Of a stretch of 64,000 bases of DNA, positions 54,459 through 64,000 are shown one piece after another. Source of the stretch: Palsa-506 sp963786975 (GTDB lineage Bacteria; Actinomycetota; Actinomycetes; Streptosporangiales; Streptosporangiaceae). A model generated the notes under the pieces. It was not told the origin of the DNA, did no database searches, and saw only the letters and a program-made list of their open reading frames with translations. Made by a program: the position numbers and the translations under genes. The first letter of the stretch is position 1. Each line of letters opens with the position of its first letter. The stretch spans positions 434,001-498,000 of the forward strand of contig CAWBBE010000012.1 in NCBI GenBank assembly GCA_963786975.1, written 5' to 3'.

Positions 54459-54496
54459 CCCGACGCCCCCGTTTGACGGCTCCGGCCGCCTGGCCA

Positions 54497-54721
54497 TCAC
54501 GGCGTGATCGCGATGGCCGTGGGGCTGGTGCCGACCCTGATGGCCCGGCGGCCTGGCCGGTGGCGGTCCGGATCGGGGTTACCGAGTGGGCGTTGGCCAC
54601 GTAGGCGGTCTTCCCGTCCGGGGTGATCGCGATCGCGCTGGGATCGATCGGCCGGGCCGGCCGTGGCACCGGCGATCGCCGCGGCTGCTGGTCCGCGCGT
54701 CGCTCGGCTGGTCAGTTTCAT
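54497..54721 (-). pseudogene. Remnant of a YVTN beta-propeller (lactonase-like) protein
   Basis: Begins MKLTSRATRG with an alanine-rich segment, then in other frames PSAIAITPDGKTAYVANAHS and VGTSPTAIAITP. These are two units of the YVTN/'TAYVAN' repeat that normally occurs six or seven times. At least two or three single-base shifts are needed, and the sequence runs into the end of the AIM24 gene after the second unit. It is both shifted and truncated, so I call it a remnant. Confidence 0.65.
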
Positions 54722-55004
54722 CGCACTATTCCCCCTGTTCATGAGAAATTCCCCCGGTCATGGCCGGAAGCCCCGGCGGCGCGGCACCCGCCGCGTCCTG
54801 GGCCCCGGGCGCGTCCGGGATCACGCTGTTGCTGACGGACGCCCCCGGCCCGTGCATGACTGGAGATGATGATCCCAGCTCGCGCGACGGCGATCAGCCA
54901 GATCGCGGCCATCGCCGGCCGCGAGGACCCGGACCGCCCGGCCCGGGATCAAGGTTGCCGGGCCCAGGCTGCGGCGGACCGGGCCGGCCCGGGGACGCCG
55001 CGGG
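54722..55004. other. Intergenic region, no gene seen
   Basis: GC-rich, low-complexity DNA between the YVTN remnant and the MetE-like gene. Short open frames are present but none has family features or a ribosome-binding site. No RNA gene or clear hairpin noticed. Confidence 0.5.
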
Positions 55005-56024
55005 CTAGGCGCCGGCGCGGAGCCGGGCGGCGGCTTCGGCCATCGCGGCGAGCTTGCCCGCCGCGGCATCCCGCGGCAGGTACTTCATCCCGCAGTCGGG
55101 GGCGAGCACCAGCCGCTCGGCCGGCACGTAGGGCAGCGCGCGGCGGACCCGGCCGGCGATCTGGCCCGGGGTCTCCACGGTCTTGTCGTTCAGGTCCAGG
55201 ACGCCCAGGATGATCGTCTTGCCGTCCAGGGCGGCCAGCACGGAGCAGTCGAGCCCGGACTGCGCGGTCTCGATCGAGACCTGGTCGCACCGGGCCGCGG
55301 CCAGCTCGGGCAGGAACGAGTAGCCCTCCGGGCGGTCGTGGATGATCGCCGCGTAGCCGAAGCAGACGTGCACCGCGGTCGTCCCGGTCGATCCCGTCCA
55401 GCGCCCGGTTCAGCACCTCGATCCCGTAGCCGCGGGCCTCTCCGGCCGGGCCTGCAGGTACGGCTCGTCCAGCTGGACGATGTCCGCTCCGGCCGCGAAC
55501 AGGTCCCGGACCTCGTCGTTGACCGCTGCGGCGTAGCCGAACGCGGCCGCCTCCCGGCTCGGGTAGTAGTCGTTCTGCGCCTGCTGGGCCATGGTGAACG
55601 GCCCGGGCACGGTGATCTTCACGGTCCGGCCGGTATGCGCGCGGAGGAACTCCAGGTCGCCGACCTCGACCGGGTGACGGCGGCGGATCGGCCCGATGAT
55701 CCGCGGCACCGGGTTGGGGTGGCCGCTGCGGTCCAGCGCGGTGCCCGGGTTGTCGATGTCCACGCCGTCCAGCGCGGTCGCGAACCGGTTGGAGTAGCTC
55801 TCCCGGCGCATCTCGCCGTCGGTGATGATGTCCAGCCCGGCGTCCTCCTGCGCCCGGATGGCCAGCAGCGTGGCGTCGTCCTGGGCCTGCTCCAGGTAGG
55901 CCGCGCCGACCCGCCAGAGCTCCAGCGCCCGGACCCGGGGCGGGAACCGGTGGGCCAGCCGCTCGCGGTCGATCAGCCAGTCCGGCTGCGGGTAGCTGCC
56001 GACAAGTGAGGTCGGGAAGAGCAT
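55005..56024 (-). CDS. MetE/UROD-like methyltransferase family protein (two frameshifts)
   Basis: About 340 residues from ATG 56024 (LFPTSLVGSYPQPDWLIDRE). It matches the C-terminal zinc domain of cobalamin-independent methionine synthase: DGEMRRESYSNRFA, VKITVPGPFTMAQQAQNDYY, IVQLDEPYLQ, metal ligands in VHVCFGYA and LAPDCGMKYLPRDAA. Frames change near 55440 and 55383. It lacks the N-terminal half of true MetE, as do many stand-alone relatives, some of which act on non-folate methyl donors. It is downstream of the ABC exporter genes on the same strand, with a 44-bp gap. Confidence 0.85.
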
Positions 56025-56068
56025 GCGGGCCTCCGCTGGGATGTCCGGCGCTGAGCGCGTGTCGCTGC

Positions 56069-56794
56069 CTAGTATGCCGGCCCCAGCATCCCGTCCTGCA
56101 GCAGCAGCACGTCGTCGGCGATGTCGATCAGCACCGGGTCGTGCGTGGCGACCAGGGCGGTGATTCCCTCGGCGCGGACGACGGTCCGCAGCAGCCGCAT
56201 GATCTGCCTGCCGGTCTCCGAATCAAGCTGCCCGGTCGGCTCGTCGGCGATCAGCAGTTCCGGGCGCCCGGCCAGCGCCCGGGCGATCGCCACCCGCTGC
56301 TGCTGGCCGCCGGACAGCTCGGCCGGGCGCTGCCGGGCGTGCTCGGCCAGGCCGACGATGCCGAGCATCAGCCGGACCCGCTCCTCCCGGTCGCGCGCGG
56401 CGGCCCCGCCGATCCGCAGCGGGATGCCCACGTTCTCGGCCGCGGACAGCATCGGGATGAGGCCGAACGACTGGAAGATGAACGCGACCGTGCGGCGGCG
56501 CAGCAGCATCTGCTCCCGCTCGGTCATCGCGGTCACCTCCTGGCCGGCCACGTGCACCGTCCCGCTGGTCGGCCGGTCCAGCCCGCCGACGATGTTCAGC
56601 AGCGTGGTCTTGCCGGATCCGGACCGGCCGCGGAGCGCGACAAGCTGCCCTTTCGGCAGCGTGAAGGTAACCCCGCGGAGCGCATGCACGGCCACGGCGC
56701 CGCTGCCGAACGTGCGGGTCACCCCGGCGGCGGCGACCATCGGCGGCGCGGCGGCGGCGGTGACGCCGGCCGGGGTGCCCGGCTGGCCGGTCAC
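56069..56794 (-). CDS. ABC transporter ATP-binding protein (MacB/LolD type)
   Basis: 241 residues with all ABC motifs: Walker A LRGRSGSGKTTLLNI, Q-loop region VAFIFQSFGLIPMLSA, signature AELSGGQQQRVAIARALAG, Walker B ELLIADEPTGQLDS and the H-loop LVATHDP. The GTG at 56794 overlaps the stop of the other ATPase gene. With the two FtsX-type permeases upstream it forms an exporter of the MacB/Lol class rather than an importer. No solute-binding protein is present. Confidence 0.94.
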   Translation of the reverse strand: MTGQPGTPAGVTAAAAPPMVAAAGVTRTFGSGAVAVHALRGVTFTLPKGQLVALRGRSGSGKTTLLNIVGGLDRPTSGTVHVAGQEVTAMTEREQMLLRRRTVAFIFQSFGLIPMLSAAENVGIPLRIGGAAARDREERVRLMLGIVGLAEHARQRPAELSGGQQQRVAIARALAGRPELLIADEPTGQLDSETGRQIMRLLRTVVRAEGITALVATHDPVLIDIADDVLLLQDGMLGPAY

Positions 56795-57828
56795 TCCTGG
56801 CCGCCGTGGCTGTCGTCCGGCCAGACGCCGATGTGATCGGGCTCGGCCTCCAGCCGGACCCGGTCCCGCATGCCGAGCGGCTCGACCATCTCCCTGGGCA
56901 GCTGCAGCCGGCCAGCCCGGTCCAGGACCGCGTACTCGACCGCGTGCTGCGTCGGGTTCCCCGCGCCGTCGGATATCGCGTGCCGCAGGGTCTCGCTGGC
57001 CGTCCGGCCGTCCCGGATCGCGATCGTCCGGCGGACCTGCTCCGATACCGCCGGGTCGTGGGTGACGACCAGCACGGTAACCCCAAGGCTCGCGTTGGCG
57101 GACTGCAGCGCGGCGAACACGTCCCGGGCGGTCGCGCTGTCAAGCTCGCCGGTCGGCTCGTCGGCCAGCAGCACCCGCGGCCCGTTGGCCAGCGCGGTGG
57201 CGATCGCGGTGCGCTGCTGCTCGCCGCCGGACAGCTGCGCGGGCCGCCGCCCCGCGCAGTGCCCGACGCCGAGCAGGTCGAGCAGTTCCAGCGCCCGGCT
57301 GGCGCGCTGGCGCCGCGGCGTGCCGCTGAACCGCATCGGCAGCACCACATTCTGCTGCGCGGTCAGGTACGGGAGCAGGTTCCGCGAGGTCTGCTGCCAG
57401 ACGAAGCCGACCACCCGGCGCCGGTAGCCGACCCGGTCGGCGGCCGTCATCGCGGCCAGGTCGTGCCCGGCGACCCGGACCGAGCCGGCCGTCGGCGCGT
57501 CCAGCCCGGCCAGGATGTTCATCAGCGTCGACTTGCCGCTGCCCGACGCGCCGACCATGGCGGTCAGCTCGCCCTCGCCGACCAGCAGGTCAAGTCCCTG
57601 CAGTGCCTGTACCTCGATGCCGTCCGCCGCGTAGATCCGGACCAGCCGGTCGCAGGCGATCAGCGCGTCAGCGCCGTACGGGGTGCGGGACCGGTCGAAC
57701 TCCGCGCCGAGCTCGGCGATCCCGGCGGCCGGCCCGGTACCCGGGCCCGGCTGGTGGCGGGCCGCACCGGCACCCGCGGATCCGTTATCCATGCTGCCTT
57801 GTCCGGCACCGCCCGGCCTCGCGTCCAT
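56791..57828 (-). CDS. ABC transporter ATP-binding protein with AbrB-like C-terminal extension
   Basis: 345 residues. The ATPase core is complete: Walker A VGASGSGKSTLMN, FVWQQTSRNLLPYLTAQQNV, signature AQLSGGEQQRTAIATALAN, Walker B VLLADEPTGELDS and VVTHDP. Two additions are unusual: ~45 proline/alanine-rich residues at the N-terminus, and a tail (about residues 295-335) reading YAVLDRAGRLQLPREMVEPL followed by MRDRVRLEAE, which has the swapped-hairpin pattern of SpoVT-AbrB domains. The tail may mediate dimer contacts or couple ATPase to regulation; this is inference. Confidence 0.9.
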   Translation of the reverse strand: MDARPGGAGQGSMDNGSAGAGAARHQPGPGTGPAAGIAELGAEFDRSRTPYGADALIACDRLVRIYAADGIEVQALQGLDLLVGEGELTAMVGASGSGKSTLMNILAGLDAPTAGSVRVAGHDLAAMTAADRVGYRRRVVGFVWQQTSRNLLPYLTAQQNVVLPMRFSGTPRRQRASRALELLDLLGVGHCAGRRPAQLSGGEQQRTAIATALANGPRVLLADEPTGELDSATARDVFAALQSANASLGVTVLVVTHDPAVSEQVRRTIAIRDGRTASETLRHAISDGAGNPTQHAVEYAVLDRAGRLQLPREMVEPLGMRDRVRLEAEPDHIGVWPDDSHGGQE

Positions 57829-57845
57829 CGTCCTCCTCCGCGCTG

Positions 57846-60582
57846 TCAGCCGCTGATCCGAAGGGCGCTTGCGGCGCCGCGGCGCCCGGCCAGCAGCGCC
57901 TGGGCGGACAGCGTCGCCACCGCAAGGACTACCAGGCCGGCCACGGGGATGGCCAGCGCGGCCAGATCCGCCCGGACCGGCACCGGCGCGCCCGAGCCGG
58001 TGAACACCGACAGGTCGAGCACCGGCGCGAGCAGCGGCACCAGCGCCACCGCGCAGGCCGCCCCGGCCGCGGCGGCGGCCAGCACCGGCGGCAGCGCCTC
58101 GGCGATGACCAGCCGGCGGCCCTGCCCGGCGCCGAGCCCCATGGTGGACAGCCGGGCCAGGGTGAGCGCCCTGGACCTGGCCGCGAGCACGAGGGTGAGC
58201 AGCAGCACCAGCACGCAGAACCCGGCGGCAGCCGCCGCGCCCAGCGCGAATGCCTGGTAGGCGCCGCGGGGCAGCAGCCCTCCGGTGAGCGCCGCCAGCG
58301 CGCGGGGTCGCAGCGTGATCGTCGACTGCGGCAGTACCCGGGCGACCGCGGCGGCCAGCGCACGGTCATCCAGCCGCGGTCCGGTGACCAGCAGGCCGGT
58401 CGGCGCCGCCGCATGCAGGCGGGCGGCCGCCCAGGCCGGGACGAGGACGAAGCTGCGGCTGCCGGGGACGGCAGGCGTCCCGGACAGCAGGCCGGCCGAC
58501 CCGGACCGGCAGCCGGCCGAACCCGATCGGCAGGCTGGCGGGCCGCCGGAGCCGCGCCGCGGCGGCCGGCGAGGCGAGCACCGGCACCGGCGCCGCCGCC
58601 GTTGGCCGGCTCGCGGTCCCGGGCGGCCTGGCCAGCAGCCCGGCCGGCACGACCGGGTACGGCGTGGATGCCACCAGCGCCGCGTAGCTCGCCGGGCTGA
58701 CCACGACGACGTCGATCTGGGCACCGCCGCCCGGCGCCGCGGTGCTGACCGCGACGGCCGCGGTCCGGGCGGCGCCGGGCACGGCCGCGATCGCGAGCTG
58801 GTCGGCGGGCGTGACCGGGCCGGTCACGCTGGCCAGGCCGATCACGGCGTCCGCGCCGGTGTCCCGCCAGGAGGCCGCGATCTCACCGCGCAGCACCGCG
58901 GTGCGCACCATGAAGCCGAACGCCACCACCGTCAGCGCCAGCACCAGCGCGAACGCCGGAAGGGTGACGGTCAGCGCCGCGCGGGCCGCCCGGGCGAAGC
59001 CGACGAACGCGGTTACCCCCGGCCGCGCCGCGGCGAGCCGCAGCAGCCCGCGCAGCGCCAGCGGGGACAGCCGGACGACGAGCACGGCGGCCGGCACCGC
59101 GACCAGGACGGGCGCGGCGCTGACGTAGAAGTTGATCCCGCCGCCGCGGGGCAGGCCCTGCTGGCGCAGCACGATGAGGCCGCCGGCCGCCAGCGCGACC
59201 GCGGCGGCCTCGGCTGCCCACCGCCGGGCCCGGGCAGGCCGGCCCGGATCACGGTCCAGCGAGCTGGCGTCGGCCGCCTCGCCCAGGCCGGCCCAGCGCA
59301 TCGCGATCAGCGGCGGGCCGGCCAGCGCAACGAGCAGGGTCACGGCGGCCAGCCGCCAGCCGGCCGGCTCGTTGTCACCGGGGGTCACGGCCACCGCGAC
59401 GGCCGCGCCGGCCAGCGCGGCCGGGACCGCGGCCGCTGCGCCGCCCGCCAGCGCGACCAGCCCGAGCTGCGGCCGGGACGCGCCGCGTGCCCGCATCAGG
59501 CCGAATTCAGGCCGCCGGTGCTCGGCCAGCATCCTGACGCCGAGCAGGACGACGACCGCGCCGAGCACGGCCAGGCTGACGTACAGCAGCGAGAGCAGCA
59601 CGGCCAGCGCGGCGTCGGCCTCGACGAAGGCGAACAGCAGCGGGCCGAGGCCGGAGCCGACCGCGACGTTCACCTGGCCGGCCTCCGTGCTGATCGCGCC
59701 AGCGCGGAGGCTGGCCTCGTCCAGCTGGCTGCGCAGCGCGTCTGCCTGGTCGGCATTGACGCCGCCGAGGGCGAGCGGGAAGTCCCATTGCAGCTGCCCG
59801 TGGGCAAAGTCCAGGTCACTTTGCATCTCGCCGACCTCGGCTGCTCCGGCGAACGCGGCACCGGACCAGTAGCTGGCCCCCCGCGGGATCGGCGGTGACG
59901 GCGCCGCCGCCGTCGGGTCGGCGGTCCAGAACGCCGACCCCGGGCGGACTGGCCGGACAATCCCGGTGACCGTCAGCCAGGTCTTGTTCGCCATGATCAG
60001 CCGCGATCCGACCCGCAGTCCGAACCGGCGCGCGGTCGCGACGGTCACCGCAATCGTCAGCCGCTTGCCCGCGGCGGCGGCCGGCAGCTTCCCCGCGACC
60101 AGCCGCGCGTTGCCGGCCAGCGCATCGCGGAAGATGACTTCGATCTCCGGCCTGGCCGGGCCGTTGTAGGCGCTGCGCGCTGCGCCGCTGACGGTGCCGT
60201 ATCCGGCCGTCAGGCTGGACCAGTCGGCCGAGGCCGGTGCCAGCGGCAGCCCGATACTGGCCAGCCTGGCGTGCATCTGGCTGCGCGCGCCGGTCACTGC
60301 GGTAACCGGGATCTGGCCCTGGAAGGGGACGTTGAAATCGGTAAAAGTGCTGTTCGCGACGACCGATCCGACGAATGGCGGAGTGCGGGCCAGCGAGGCC
60401 TGCAGCGCCCTGGTCCGGAAACCGAGGCTTTCCCGCGGGCCGCCCACGGCCACGAACACGCAGCCGAGCACGAGCAGCGCAAGCGCGATGCTGGCTGCCC
60501 CGCCGGTCCCGGTGAGTTCGGTCCAGCGTGCCCGCAGCCTGGCCGCGGCCAGCCGGAGTCCGCTGCTGCCGGGCGCGCTCAT
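57846..60582 (-). CDS. FtsX/MacB-type ABC transporter permease (one frameshift)
   Basis: About 910 residues from ATG 60582. One N-terminal membrane helix (GGAASIALALLVLGCVFVAV), a large periplasmic-type domain (IPVTAVTGARSQMHARLAS; GLRVGSRLIMANKTWLTVTG), then a helix bundle (AVLLSLLYVSLAVLGAVVVL; AEHRRPEFGLMRARGASRPQ) and, after a frame change near 58500, a final FtsX block (GFCVLVLLLTLVLAARSRAL; RLSTMGLGAGQGRRLVIAEA). Two FtsX domains in one chain are typical of actinobacterial exporters of this class. The start overlaps the stop of the other permease gene. Substrate unknown. Confidence 0.88.
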
Positions 60583-63500
60583 GCCGTCTCCGCCGAGCGC
60601 AGCTGCGCCGCCGCGTCCGGCCGGCGGGCGATGGTGAGGCCGGCCGCGAGCACCGGGATGGTGGCCACGGCCGCGGCCAGCCCGGCGGCCAGTCCCCACG
60701 GGATCTCGATCAGCACCGGGGGAACCGGCGCTGCCGCGGCGGCTGTCAGCGTCACCGACCTGATCAGCAGCCCGGCCAGTGCTGCCCCGAGCAGCAGTCC
60801 GGCGGCCGCCGCCGGGACGCTCAGCATGAGCTGCTCCAGGCACAGCTGCCCGGCCTGGGCAGGCCTGGACACGCCGAGGGCGGACAGCAGCGCCCGCTGT
60901 GCCTGCCGCTTCGTGACGCTGGCCGCGACGCTCACCGAGAACCCGATGGCGGCCAGCGCCGCCGCGGCGAGCGCGATCGCCGGCAGTGCCTGCTGCGGCA
61001 GGCCGGATAGCGGGGCGGACAGCAGCGCCGCGACGGTCTGGGCGCGGCTGGTGACCGTTGTGCCGGCTGGCAGCCTGGCCGCCAGCGTGGCTGGGGGGGT
61101 GCCCTGACGGGTCCGCAGCCACCACTGGGATACCGGCAGGTTCGGCGCGAAGTGGCTGGTCAGCTCGCCTTGCAGGGTCGCCAGGTCCATAATCAGCGCG
61201 CCGCCAGGGCCGGTCACGGTCGGGAACCCGCTGATCGCGCCGGCGATCCGGGCCCGGACGCTGGCCGCGCCGAAGGTCACCGTGGTGATGTCACCGACCG
61301 AGAGGTCGGCGGCGGCCAGGTAGGCGCTGGTGGCAATGGCCGGGACCGGGCCGCCGGCGGGCGGCGGCGCGGCCAGCGTCATGCTGCCGAGTATCGGGCT
61401 CGGCAGGCCCCCCGGAGCCGGCGCGATCAGGCCGAAGCCGGGGTCGAAGTCAAGCTGCTCGCCCGCCCGGCCGGGGACTGGGGCGGAGCTGTCTTGCGGG
61501 CCCGCGGGCGGCTGGCCCGGCTCCGGCGCGTTGGCGATGGCATCCGCCAGGCCGGGTGCCGACATCGGGACCGGCCAGCCGCTGATCGCCCGGCCGGTGC
61601 TGAACGGGGCAGCGAACCGCCCGGACCGGCCGGGCGCGGTGGCCAGGCCGCCGATGGTCAGCGCCTCCTGGCCGGCCGACCTGGCTGGCAGCGTGTACGC
61701 GAGGGCGATCCCGGTCAGCCGCAGCGGATAATCGGCCGCCGGCCTCCGGGCCGCGGCCCCGGTGGCCCGGCCGGCCCCGGCGGCCTGGCGCCGCGGTGCG
61801 ATGTCGGCGGTCAGCCGGTGCACCCGGCCGTCGGCGGGAAGGAGCCGGCGGGCAGCGAATAGCTGACCCCGGCCGCGTCCATGACGTCCAGCTCGGCCTG
61901 CATCGGGCCGAAGGCCCTGGCCGGCCGGCTCAAGGTGGCGGAGACCGCCAGCCTGGCCGGGCGGCCGGGGATGGCGAGCCCGGCGGTCCTGGCGGGGGTA
62001 ATCCGCCGCCAGAGCGCAGCCGGGCTCAGCGCGGACAGGTCGGGGCGGAGCAGCACCGTCGCCGCGGCCTGCCGCGCGGTCAGCGCCAGGATCTCGCTTT
62101 GCCCGGCCGCGATGCCGTCCCGGGCCACCGGCATGGCGCCGAGCACGCCCGGGGCCCGCGCGATCGCCGCCGCCTGGCCCGGCCCGGCCGGCCCCAGCGT
62201 GTTCACCTGGACATCCGCGCCGGCGCTGAACGCCGCCTGGTCCTGAACCGAGCGGCGCCAGCTCTGGTGCTGCGCCAGCGCCAGCGTGCTCGTCGCCGCG
62301 GCCAGCACCACCAGCAGCACCGGCGCGCTCTGCCGCACCGGCTGCCTGCTGATCTCCCAGCTGGCCAGCGCGGCGCCGAGCCGCCTGCTGCGCGCGGCCA
62401 GCCGGTCGCTGGCCCTGGCCAGCAGCGGGACCAGCCGCAGCAGCACGGCCGTGCCGGCGGCCAGCGCGAAGACCGGCGCCGCGGTCAGCACCGGGTCGAT
62501 GGTCAGGCTGCTCCCCGCGCCCGGGCTGACGGCCTGGTACCGGCGCAGCTGCCAGATGGCGACCAGGGCGACGGCCACCAGGGCCAGGTCAGCGCCGGCC
62601 CGGGCCAGGCCGGCTGCCCGGGCCGGCCGCGCCTGGCGGCTTCGCACGGCGGCCGGCCCGGGTGTGCGGAACGTCGGCCCGAGCAGCAGCACCGCGCCGA
62701 GCAGGCCGACCAGCCCGGCCGCGATCCAGACCGGGCCAGCCTGCCCGCCAGCCACCGGTCGGCCAGGCCGCCGGCCACCACTGCCGTGACCGCGAGCAGC
62801 ACCGACTCGGCCCCGCCCAGCCGGGTGAGCTGCCAGCGCGCACCGCCCCTCGCGCTGAGCAGGGCGGTCTCGCCCTCGCGCTGGCTGGCCAGCAGGCCGG
62901 CCGCGAGGGCGAGCGCGGCCACCGCGAGCAGCAGCAGCTGCAGCCCGCCGATGACCAGCAGCGACCTGGCCACCACGTCGTTTCTCGCGATGCCGTCCAG
63001 CACCCCGGGCAGCCCGGTGCTCACCTGCAGGCCGCCGAGCTGGCCGCGGCGCGAAATCGACTGGCCGGCCGCGGTGATCCGGGCGGCCAGCACGGTAAGG
63101 TTCCCGGCTGCGAGCTGCCCGGTGCCGGGCTGCGCCAGCCACGATGCCCCGCCGACGGCAAGATGATCACGGCTGAACGCGGCCGCGGCCACGATGACCG
63201 GGCCGTAGGTGACGAACCTGCCCGACGTGACCGAGCTGCCGGCCCCGGCCGGTGTCAGCTGCCAGTACGGGGACGCCCCGTTCCTGGGCCGGAAGATGCC
63301 GGTGATGCGGAGCCTGACCGGCGCGCCTGTGTCCCGGTCGCGCAGCCGGACCAGGTCTCCGGGCACGAGATGCAGATCGCGGGCGACGACGGCGGGCACG
63401 GCAGCGGGCACTGCGGCCCGGCCGCCCCGGGGCGGCGGTCCCGGCCAGGAGCCGGCCGCCAGCACTACTCGCGGCCGGATGCCGCCCGGCGCGGCCGCCT

Positions 63501-63891
63501 GGACTAGCGGGACCTGCCCGCGGCGATGCGGCCCGGCCAACCCGAGCGGGTCAGACCAGCGGGCGCCGCTGATGGTGACGGCGCCGCCGAAGGTGGCCCG
63601 CAGCGACTGGCGGACCACCGGGTCGTCCGCACGGGCGACCGGGGCGTTAACGGCCCCGCTGACAACGACCGAGGTGCCGCGGGCGGTGGTTAGCTCACGA
63701 TGGACCGCCTGCGGCAGCGTTCCGCTGGCGAAGCTGGCCAGCGCGGCGGTCAGCGTCGCGGTGACGACGGCCGTGAGCAGGGCCGCGCCGAGCACCAGCC
63801 GGTACGACCCCATCCTGGCGATCACGAACGATGGCGGCACCGTAGCGGCTTCCTGGTCCGCGGCCCGGACCGCCCGGGCTCTCTCCATCAT
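60579..63891 (-). CDS. FtsX/MacB-type ABC transporter permease (two frameshifts)
   Basis: About 1,100 residues from ATG 63891; a TTG at 63912 and ATG 63888 are alternatives. N-terminal helix (SYRLVLGAALLTAVVTATLT), extracytoplasmic domain (DLHLVPGDLVRLRDRDTGAP), helices with LLASQREGETALLSARGGAR, a second half (RQPVRQSAPVLLVVLAAATS) and the final FtsX domain (SVTKRQAQRALLSALGVSRP). Frames change near 62745 and 61820. It is first gene of the exporter operon: permease, permease, AbrB-tailed ATPase, ATPase, with overlaps or short gaps throughout. Confidence 0.87.
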
Positions 63892-64000
63892 CAGATGCGA
63901 AACACCCGGCAAAGGGATGCGGCGACGCCGAGCATTGACCGAAGTGATGATGAATCGTTGCCGGCCGGGCGGTCCGGGCGACCGCCTGGCCGGCCGCGGA
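63892..64000. other. Upstream region of the exporter operon
   Basis: Short stretch before the first permease gene at the window edge. It should hold the operon promoter on the minus strand, but no clear -35/-10 pair is seen. Confidence 0.4.

Noticed and set aside
54722..55004. Small protein genes in the gap before the MetE-like gene
   Set aside because: Short Arg/Pro/Ala-rich frames on both strands without ribosome-binding sites or family features.

Overview
The window is very GC-rich, densely packed and rich in GTG starts and 4-base ATGA/GTGA gene overlaps. Together with a Methyltransf_19 (DUF574) methyltransferase beside an XRE regulator and a HATPase protein, an ECF sigma/YCII pair and a complete ureide operon, this points to a soil-type actinomycete (Actinomycetota). 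The genus cannot be read from the sequence. No rRNA, tRNA, CRISPR array, transposase or phage gene was recognised.

Layout. 1-6.1 kb: purine (ureide) catabolism on the + strand: xanthine dehydrogenase Mo subunit, a DUF6986-like aldolase, allantoinase, allantoicase. 6.1-16.9 kb: an ArsR-MFS fusion with its operator, MarR, ECF sigma/YCII, a reductase, a methyltransferase/XRE/HATPase trio, a DppA-like aminopeptidase and a PLP decarboxylase-like protein. 17.0-19.8 kb: a KAP P-loop NTPase fused to a papain-like domain that has lost its cysteine, with its own promoter. 19.9-22.0 kb: carboxyethylornithine synthase-like enzyme and an acetate transporter with a clear terminator. 22.4-44.4 kb: a broad one-carbon/methylamine region. 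It holds FchA, formate-THF ligase, aldehyde dehydrogenase and IclR; then permease, dimethylglycine dehydrogenase-like enzyme and ETF; then MTHFR, DUF1638, a RACo-like activator, a methyl-THF methyltransferase, a corrinoid protein, IclR and an MttB-family methyltransferase. 45.3-51.6 kb: a TIR protein with a Nudix-like domain and four tandem secreted RCC1-repeat proteins. 51.9-64 kb: methyltransferase, hydrolase, AIM24, a MetE-like protein and a MacB/FtsX-type ABC exporter operon.

How the genes fit together. The 22-44 kb block reads as removal of methyl groups from a quaternary amine (a betaine is the best guess). The MttB-like enzyme would methylate the corrinoid protein, the pterin methyltransferase would pass the methyl to THF, and MTHFR, FchA and formate-THF ligase would oxidise it towards formate. 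The DMGDH-like flavoenzyme with ETF would take the next methyl group. The TIR and KAP proteins look like conflict or signalling proteins, but their function is unknown.

Quality caveat. About fifteen genes are split by single-base frameshifts. In the cases I aligned by eye nearly all are one extra G or C, clustered at 24.0-26.9 kb and 38.1-40.2 kb. I read these as sequence or assembly errors and annotate the affected loci as whole genes, giving approximate shift positions.
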